DNA of 64,000 nt from contig CM036756.1 in NCBI GenBank assembly GCA_020796225.1, positions 48,836,363 through 48,900,362 on the forward strand. Reading direction: 5' to 3'. The first letter of the stretch is position 1. Each line of letters opens with the position of its first letter. The DNA is from Arion vulgaris (taxonomy: Eukaryota > Mollusca > Gastropoda > Stylommatophora > Arionidae). The notes beneath the pieces were generated by a model. The model ran no database searches and had not been told where the DNA came from. It worked only from the letters and a program-made list of their open reading frames with translations. The position numbers were made by a program, and so were the translations under genes. Below are positions 56,062-64,000 of this stretch, one piece after another.

Positions 56062-59044
56062 TAGATGTTTCAATATGAGTTACCTCACTTAGTCTAGGTG
56101 ATGTTTCAATATGAGCTACCTCACTTAGTCTAGGTGATGTTTCAATATGAGTTACCTCACTTTGTCTAAATGATGTTTCAATATGAGTTACCTCACTTAG
56201 TCTAGGTGATGTTTCAATATGAGTTACCTAACTTTTTCTAGGTGATGTTTCAATATGAGTTACCTCACTTTGCCTAGGTGATATTTCAATATGAGCTACC
56301 TCACTTAGTCTAGGTGATGTTTCAATATGAGCTACCTCACTTAGTCTAGGTGATATTTCAATATGAGCTACCTCACTTAGTCTAGGTGATGTTTCAATAT
56401 GAGTTACCTCACTTTGTCTAGGTGATGTTTCAATATGAGCTACATCACTTTGTCTAGGTGATGTTTCAATATGAGTTATCTCACTTTGCCTAGGTGATGT
56501 TTCAATATGAGTTACCTCACTTTGTCTAGGTGATGTTTCAATTTGAGCTACCTCACTTAGTCTAGGTGATGTTTCAATATAAGTTACCTCACTTAGTCTA
56601 GGTGATGTTTCAATATGAATTACCTCAGTCTAGGTGATGTTTCAATATGAATTACCTCACTTAGTCTAGGTGATGTTTCAATATGAGTTACCTCACTTTG
56701 TCTAGGTGATGTTTCAATATGAGCTACCTCACTTAGTCTAGGTGATGTTTCAATATGAATTACCTCAGTCTAGGTGATGTTTCAATATGAATTACCTCAC
56801 TTAGTCTAGGTGATGTTTCAATATGAGTTACCTCACTTAGTCTAGGTGATGTTTCAATATGAGCTACCTCACTTAGTCTAGGTGATGTTTCAATATGAAT
56901 TACCTCAGTCTAGGTGATGTTTCAATATGAATTACCTCACGTAGTCTAGGTGATGTTTCAATAGGTGTTACCGCTCTTAGTCAATGTAATATTGCAATAT
57001 GAGTTACCTCACTTAGTCTAGGTGATGTTTCAATATGAGTTACCTCAGTCTAGGTGATGTTTCAATATGAGTTATCTCACTTTGCCTAGGTGATGTTTCA
57101 ATATGAGCTACCTCACTTAGTCTAGGTGATGTTTCAATATGAATTACCTCAGTCTAGGTGATGTTTCAATATGAATAACCTCACTTAGTCTAGGTGATGT
57201 TTCAATATGAGTTACCTCACTTTGTCTAGATGATGTTTCAATATGAGCTACCTCACTTAGTCTAGGTGATGTTTCAATATGAATTACCTCAGTCTAGGTG
57301 ATAATTCAATATGAATTACCTCACTTAGTCTAGGTGATGTTTCAATATGAGTTACCTCACTTTGTCTAGGTGATGTTTCAATATGAGCTACCTCACTTAG
57401 TCTAGGTGATGTTTCAATATGAATTACCTCAGTCTAGGTGATGTTTCAATATGAATTACCTCACTTAGTCTAGGTGATGTTTTAATATGAGTTACCTCAC
57501 TTAGTCTAGGTGATGTTTCAATATGAGCTACCTCACTTAGTCTAGGTGATGTTTCAATATGAGTTACCTCAGTCTAGGTGATGTTTCAATATGAGTTACC
57601 TCACTCTGTCTAGGTGATGTTTCAATATGAGCTACCTCACTTAGTCTAGGTGATGTTTCAATATGAATTACCTCAGTCTAGGTGATGTTTCAATATGAAT
57701 TACCTCACGTAGTCTAGGTGATGTTTCAATAGGAGTTACCGCTCTTAGTCAATGTAATATTGCAATATGAGTTACCTCACTTAGTCTAGGTGATGTTTCA
57801 ATATGAGTTACCTCAGTCTAGGTGATGTTTCAATATGAGTTATCTCACTTTGCCTAGGTGATGTTTCAATATGAGCTACCTCACTTAGTCTAGGTGATGT
57901 TTCAATATGAATTACCTCAGTCTAGGTGATGTTTCAATATGAATTACCTCACTTAGTCTAGGTGATGTTTCAATATGAGTTACCTCACTTTGTCTAGATG
58001 ATGTTTCAATATGAGCTACCTCACTTAGTCTAGGTGATGTTTCAATATGAATTACCTCAGTCTAGGTGATGTTTCAATATGAATTACCTCACTTAGTCTA
58101 GGTGATGTTTCAATATGAGTTACCTCACTTAGTCTAGGTGATGTTTCAATATGAGCTACCTCACTTAGTCGAGGTGATGTTTCAATATGAGTTACCTCAG
58201 TCTAGGTGATGTTTCAATATGAGTTACCTCACTCTGTCTAGGTGATGTTTCAATATGAGCTACCTCACTTAGTCTAGGTGATGTTTCAATATGAATTACC
58301 TCAGTCTAGGTGATGTTTCAATATGAATTACCTCACGTAGTCTAGGTGATGTTTCAATAGGAGTTACCGCTCTTAGTCAATGTAATATTGCAATATGAGT
58401 TACCTCACTTAGTCTAGGTGATGTTTCAATATGAGTTACCTCAGTCTAGGTGATGTTTCAATATGAATTACCTCACTTAGTCTAGATGATGTTTCAATAT
58501 GAATTACCTCAGTCTAGGTGATGTTTCAAAATGAATTACCTCACTTAGTCTAGGTGATGTTTCAATATGAGTTACCTCACTTTGTCTAGGTGATGTTTCA
58601 ATATGAGCTACCTCACTTAGTCTAGGTGATGTTTCAATATGAGTTACCTTAGTCTAGGTGATGTTTCAATATGAGTTACCTCAGTCTAGGTGATGTTTCA
58701 AAATGAATTACCTCACTTAGTCTAGGTGATGTTTCAATATGAGTTACTTCACTTTGTCTAGGTGATGTTTCAATATGAATTACCTCACTTAGTCTATGTA
58801 ATATTGCAATATGAGTTACCTTACTTAGTCTAGGTGATGTTTCAATATGAATTACCTCAGTCTAGGTGATGTTTCAATATGAATTACCTCACTTAGTCTA
58901 GGTGATGTTTCAATAGGAGTTACCGCTCTTAGTCTATGTAATATTGCAATATGAGTTACCTTACTTAGTCTAGGTGATCTTGTAATATGGGCTATCTCTC
59001 TTAGTCTAGGTGATGTTGCAATATGAGTTACCTCGCCTAGTCTA
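56062..59044. repeat. 36-bp minisatellite with mixed 29-bp units and higher-order structure
   Basis: About 85 copies of gatgtttcaatatgagttac then ctcacttagtctaggt. Shorter units lack cacttag (cctcagtctagg). A marker variant (ttaccgctcttagtcaatgt then aatattgc) recurs at 56971, 57739, 58367 and 58923, within long blocks that repeat the order of neighbouring units. Confidence 0.97.
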
Positions 59045-59107
59045 GAATTCATCTTTTTTGTAAATGCATTAAACTTAATTTATATATCTTTAGTCATTTT
59101 CCAAACA
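59045..59107 (-). mobile_element. LINE-C fragment at the array edge
   Basis: ttcatctttt, gtaaatgcattaaactt and atatctttagtcattttcca match 26265-26325 of the nested LINE-C copy. Only about 60 bp; the 36-bp array ends directly against it. Confidence 0.65.
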
Positions 59108-59284
59108 AAATATAAACAACTACAGATATCGCGCAGTCAGAGTAAGAGAATACTGTGACGACCTTACCAGATCTGACAGCATTCTATAGGTATATATTTA
59201 GTAGATGTTATACTGTTGTGTAAGGTTTTATATTAATAAAGCATTATCGTAACTCATCTGTAGAAATTGTACAATTTTTGGTCA

Positions 59285-59580
59285 ACAGTTTGACTGACAG
59301 GCAATATTAATCTGGCATAGTTTAGTCTGTCATAGTCTAAAATTACTCTGTGCATGTATCTAGACAAAATATAAGTAAAGATCATTTGGTGTGCCATAAA
59401 TAGAAACTACTCCGACTCCTTCATGTCCAGAAAAAATATTTAACGATGATTTCGTCTACCACAAATAGAAACTACATCGAATCTTTCTTATCTAAATAAA
59501 ATTTAACGATAATTTGGTCTGTCAAAAACAGAAGTTACTCCGACTCCTTCATATCTAAACAAAATATAAATAAAACAAAG
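59285..59580. repeat. Degenerate repeat of about 64 bp
   Basis: Four diverged copies of actactccgactccttcatg, tctaaacaaaatataa and atttggtctg. An old array compared with its neighbours. Confidence 0.7.
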
Positions 59581-59689
59581 GCAACAATTTGATAGGCAAA
59601 AAATGTGATATGAACAGAGTTTGTCTAACATAAAGTGAACGTAAAGCAAGTTATATCAGGCTTTGTTAATAACGGCGTCTACATTCATA

Positions 59690-60110
59690 TACTTTCTTCC
59701 CACATTATGCTACCAGTGTCAAACCTGAACACTGACAACAAATGATAGAAGAAAACTAGTCACGACAGAGATGATGTGTCTACGCAGAATGCTAGGGGTA
59801 ACAAACAGAGACCGGATGAGAAATGAAGACATAAGGAAAAAGTGGGTACAACATCAGTACTAAACTTCATCAATAAACAACAAATTAAATGGTTCTGCCA
59901 CATAAGTAGATTACCAACAGACATTGCACCCCAAAGAGCAATGCTGCTCCGATAAAATGGGTACAAAGCATAAGGCCGGCTGTGCAAAAGATGGAGCTAA
60001 GAGATAACAGAGACGACGAAAGACACTATCTATGAAGCGCATACAAAGGCCCGTTTTAGAGATCTCTTCTTGACCTAAAGCTATGAAGCAAATAGCATTG
60101 GAGAAAAGAA
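59690..60110 (+). pseudogene. LINE-E reverse transcriptase C-terminal fragment
   Basis: Across frames the plus strand gives YQCQT, LTTNDRRKLVTTEMMCLRRM and GVTNRDRMRNEDIRKK, then decayed forms of the KWFGHxSR and GYKAKGRP blocks. Several stops and frameshifts. Its gaaaagaaagaaag 3' end lies about 40 bp before the 48-bp array. Confidence 0.75.
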
Positions 60111-60142
60111 AGAAAGACATTCATATAATGAAGGGGCACATA

Positions 60143-63100
60143 CAAGATTTGAGGAGAGGTAACATGAATCAAGCATTAGACAAGAAGGAACGAGATTTGA
60201 GGAGAGGTAACACGAATCAAGCATTAGACAAGAAGGAACGAGATTTGAGGAGAGGTAACACGAATCAAGCATTAGACAAGAAGGAACGAGATTTGAGGAG
60301 AGGTAACACGAATCAAGCATTAGACAAGAAGGAACGAGATTTTAGGAGAGGTAACACGAATCAAGCATTAGACAAGAAGGAACGAGATTTGAGGAGAGGT
60401 AACACGAATCAAGCATTAGACAAGAAGGAACGAGATTTGAGGAGATGTAACACGAATCAAGCATTAGACAAGAAGGAACGAGATTTGAGGAGAGGTAACA
60501 CGAATCAAGCATTAGACAAGAAGGAACGAGATTTGAGGAGAGGTAACACGAATCAAGCATTAGACAAGAAGGAACGAGATTTGAGGAGAGGTAACACGAA
60601 TCAAGCATTAGACAAGAAGGAACGAGATTTGAGGAGAGGTAACACGAATCAAGCATTGGACAAGAAGGAACGAGATTTGAGGAGAGGTAACATGAATCAA
60701 GCATTAGACAAGAAGGAACGAGATTTGAGGAGAGGTAACACGAATCAAGCATTAGACAAGAAGGAACGAGATTTGAGGAGAGGTAACATGAATCAAGCAT
60801 TAGACAAGAAGGAACGAGATTTGAGGAGAGGTAACACGAATCAAGCATTAGACAAGAAGGAACGAGATTTGAGGAGAGGTAACATGAATCAAGCATTAGA
60901 CAAGAAGGAACGAGATTTGAGGAGAGGTAACACGAATCAAGCATTAGACAAGAAGGAACGAGATTTGAGGAGAGGTAACATGAATCAAGCATTAGACAAG
61001 AAGGAACGAGATTTGAGGAGAGGTAACATGAATCAAGCATTAGACAAGAAGGAACGAGATTTGAGGAGAGGTAACACGAATCAAGCATTAGACAAGAAGG
61101 AACGAGATTTGAGGAGAGGTAACATGAATCAAGCATTAGACAAGAAGGAACGAGATTTGAGGAGAGGTAACACGAATCAAGCATTAGACAAGAAGGAACG
61201 AGATTTGAGGAGAGGTAACACGAATCAAGCATTAGACAAGAAGGAACGAGATTTGAGGAGAGGTAACACGAATCAAGCATTAGACAAGAAGGAACGAGAT
61301 TTGAGGAGAGGTAACACGAATCAAGCATTAGACAAGAAGGAACGAGATTTGAGGAGAGGTAACACGAATCAAGCATTAGACAAGAAGGAACGAGATTTGA
61401 GGAGAGGGAACACGAATCAAGCATTAGACAAGAAGGAACGAGATTTGAGGAGAGGTAACACGAATCAAGCATTAGACAAGAAGGAACGAGATTTGAGGAG
61501 AGGTAACACGAATCAAGCATTAGACAAGAAGGAACGAGATTTGAGGAGAGGTAACACGAATCAAGCATTAGACAAGAAGGAACGAGATTTGAGGAGAGGT
61601 AACACGAATCAAGCATCAGACAAGAAGGAACGAGATTTGAGGAGAGGTAACACGAATCAAGCAATAGACAAGAAGGAACGAGATTTGAGGAGAGGTAACA
61701 CGAATCAAGCATTAGACAAGAAGGAACGAGATTTGAGGAGAGGTAACACGAATCAAGCATTAGACAAGAAGGAACGAGATTTGAGGAGAGGTAACAAGAA
61801 TCAAGCATTAGACAAGAAGGAACGAGATTTGAGGAGAGGTAACACGAATCAAGCATTAGACAAGAAGGAACGAGATTTGAGGAGAGGTAACACGAATCAA
61901 GCATTAGACAAGAAGGAACGAGATTTGAGGAGAGGTAACACGAATCAAGCATTAGACAAGAAGGAACGAGATTTGAGGAGAGGTAACATGAATCAAGCAT
62001 TAGACAAGAAGGAACGAGATTTGAGGAGAGGTAACACGAATCAAGCATTAGACAAGAAGGAACGAGATTTGAGGAGAGGTAACATGAATCAAGCATTAGA
62101 CAAGAAGGAACGAGATTTGAGGAGAGGTAACACGAATCAAGCATTAGACAAGAAGGAACGAGATTTGAGGAGAGGTAACATGAATCAAGCATTAGACAAG
62201 AAGGAACGAGATTTGAGGAGAGGTAACACGAATCAAGCATTAGACAAGAAGGAACGAGATTTGAGGAGAGGTAACACGAATCAAGCATTAGACAAGAAGG
62301 AACGAGATTTGAGGAGAGGTAACATGAATCAAGCATTAGACAAGAAGGAACGAGATTTGAGGAGAGGTAACACGAATCAAGCATTAGACAAGAAGGAACG
62401 AGATTTGGGGAGAGGTAACATGAATCAAGCATTAGACAAGAAGGAACGAGATTTGAGGAGAGGTAACACGAATCAAGCATTAGACAAGAAGGAACGAGAT
62501 TTGAGGAGAGGTAACATGAATCAAGCATTAGACAAGAAGGAACGAGATTTGAGGAGAGGTAACATGAATCAAGCATTAGACAAGAAGGAACGAGATTTGA
62601 GGAGAGGTAACATGAATCAAGCATTAGACAAGAAGGAACGAGATTTGAGGAGAGGTAACACGAATCAAGCATTAGACAAGAAGGAACGACATTTGAGGAG
62701 AGGTAACACGAATCAAGCATTAGACAAGAAGGAACGAGATTTGAGGAGAGGTAACACGAATCAAGCATTAGACAAGAAGGAACGAGATTTGAGGAGAGGG
62801 AACACGAATCAAGCATTAGACAAGAAGGAACGAGATTTGAGGAGAGGTAACACGAATCAAGCATTAGACAAGAAGGAACGAGATTTGAGGAGAGGTAACA
62901 CGAATCAAGCATTAGACAAGAAGGAACGAGATTTGAGGAGAGGTAACACGAATCAAGCATTAGACAAGAAGGAACGAGATTTGAGGAGAGGTAACACGAA
63001 TCAAGCATTAGACAAGAAGGAAAGAGATTTGAGGAGAGGTAACAAGAATCAAGCATTAGACAAGAAGGAACGAGATTTGAGGAGAGGTAACACGAATCAA

Positions 63101-64000
63101 GCATTAGACAAGAAGGAAAGAGATTTGAGGAGAGGTAACATGAATCAAGCATTAGACAAGAAGGAACGAGATTTGAGGAGAGGTAACACGAATCAAGCAT
63201 TAGACAAGAAGGAACGAGATTTGAGGAGAGGTAACATGAATCAAGCATTAGACAAGAAGGAACGAGATTTGAGGAGAGGTAACATGAATCAAGCATTAGA
63301 CAAGAAGGAACGAGATTTGAGGAGAGGTAACAAGAATCAAGCATTAGACAAGAAGGAACGAGATTTGAGGAGAGGTAACATGAATCAAGCATTAGACAAG
63401 AAGGAACGAGATTTGGGGAGAGGTAACACGAATCAAGCATTAGACAAGAAGGAACGAGATTTGAGGAGAGGTAACATGAATCAAGCATTAGACAAGAAGG
63501 AACGAGATTTGAGGAGAGGTAACACGAATCAAGCATTAGACAAGAAGGAACGAGATTTGAGGAGAGGTAACAGGAATCAAGCATTAGACAAGAAGGAACA
63601 AGATTTGAGGAGAGGTAACAAGAATCAAGCATTAGACAAGAAGGAACGAGATTTGAGGAGAGGTAACACGAATCAAGCATTAGACAAGAAGGAACGAGAT
63701 TTGAGGAGAGGTAACATGAATCAAGCATTAGACAAGAAGGAACGAGATTTGAGGAGAGGTAACACGAATCAAGCATTAGACAAGAAGGAACGAGATTTGA
63801 GGAGAGGTAACAAGAATCAAGCATTAGACAAGAAGGAACGAGATTTGAGGAGAGGTAACACGAATCAAGCATTAGACAAGAAGGAACGAGATTTGAGGAG
63901 AGGTAACATGAATCAAGCATTAGACAAGAAGGAACGAGATTTGAGGAGAGGTAACACGAATCAAGCATTAGACAAGAAGGAACGAGATTTGAGGAGAGGT
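60143..64000. repeat. 48-bp minisatellite, about 80 copies, continuing past the window
   Basis: gaacgagatttgaggagagg, taacacgaatcaagcattag, acaagaag repeated with very little change. The commonest variant is acacgaat/acatgaat, with rare acaag and acagg. A minus-strand frame of 1,208 codons (16-residue unit MLDSCYLSSNLVPSCL) and a plus-strand frame (ERDLRRGNTNQALDKK) with no stop to the window end are both open. Two-strand openness follows from a 48-bp unit without stops in those frames and is not evidence of a gene by itself. Confidence 0.98.

Noticed and set aside
60342..63968. A 1,208-codon minus-strand open frame as a giant repeat protein gene
   Set aside because: It is produced by a 48-bp unit without stops; the plus strand is open as well, there is no unique N-terminal or C-terminal domain, and the frame starts wherever a repeat ATG falls.

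Overview
This is AT-rich eukaryotic, almost certainly animal, DNA. No bacterial or phage gene organisation is visible. The evidence is two spliced exons of a seven-transmembrane peptide-hormone receptor joined by an intron of about 26.2 kb, tRNA-derived SINEs with box A/B promoters, 5'-truncated non-LTR retrotransposons (LINEs) with target-site duplications, a Penelope-like element with a GIY-YIG domain, and hAT-type DNA transposon ends. The element mix and the GnRH/AKH/corazonin-type receptor suggest a lophotrochozoan, perhaps a mollusc; that placement is inference.

The dominant feature is tandem repetition. About 25 kb of 64 kb lies in some twenty minisatellites with units of 12 to 63 bp: 1-1094 (63 bp), 1409-3215 (36/37 bp), 8441-9545 (35 bp), 9921-13941 (41 bp), 20239-21960 (12 bp), 36889-38230 (60 bp), 39650-40654 plus 44949-46701 (61 bp), 56062-59044 (36 bp) and 60143-64000 (48 bp, running off the window), with smaller ones between. 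Nearly all long open frames in the window are by-products of these arrays.

The only supported host gene is on the minus strand: one exon (34579-34783, TM5 and the preceding extracellular loop) and the terminal exon (7932-8362, TM6-TM7 and C-tail). Their splice sites agree in phase. The intron between them is packed with arrays and dead transposons; the upstream exons (TM1-TM4) were not found.

Mobile elements fall into families named here for convenience. LINE-A has AP endonuclease, RT and RNase H; its near full-length copy is 40655-44948 on the minus strand, with truncated copies at 5893-7115 and 25598-27629. LINE-B is represented by RNase H and 3' ends, LINE-C by an RT copy nested inside LINE-A, and LINE-D to G by RT tails. 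SINE-1 has four copies, SINE-2 two; a dispersed repeat called SINE-3 has two clear copies and one diverged copy. There is one Penelope-like element at 47942-49205 and hAT-type elements at 9546-9700 and perhaps 51987-53719. No element appears able to encode a complete functional protein set.

The parts relate in two ways. Several arrays abut or lie inside transposon copies, most clearly the 41-bp array, which is an about 98-fold expansion of a segment present once in the SINE-3 copy at 4590-4860. Other transposons landed inside existing arrays (61-bp, 62-bp and 35-bp). A 407/417-bp almost identical inverted repeat at 22083-24134 is the most striking structure that no element family here explains. 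I did not find a new gene system.
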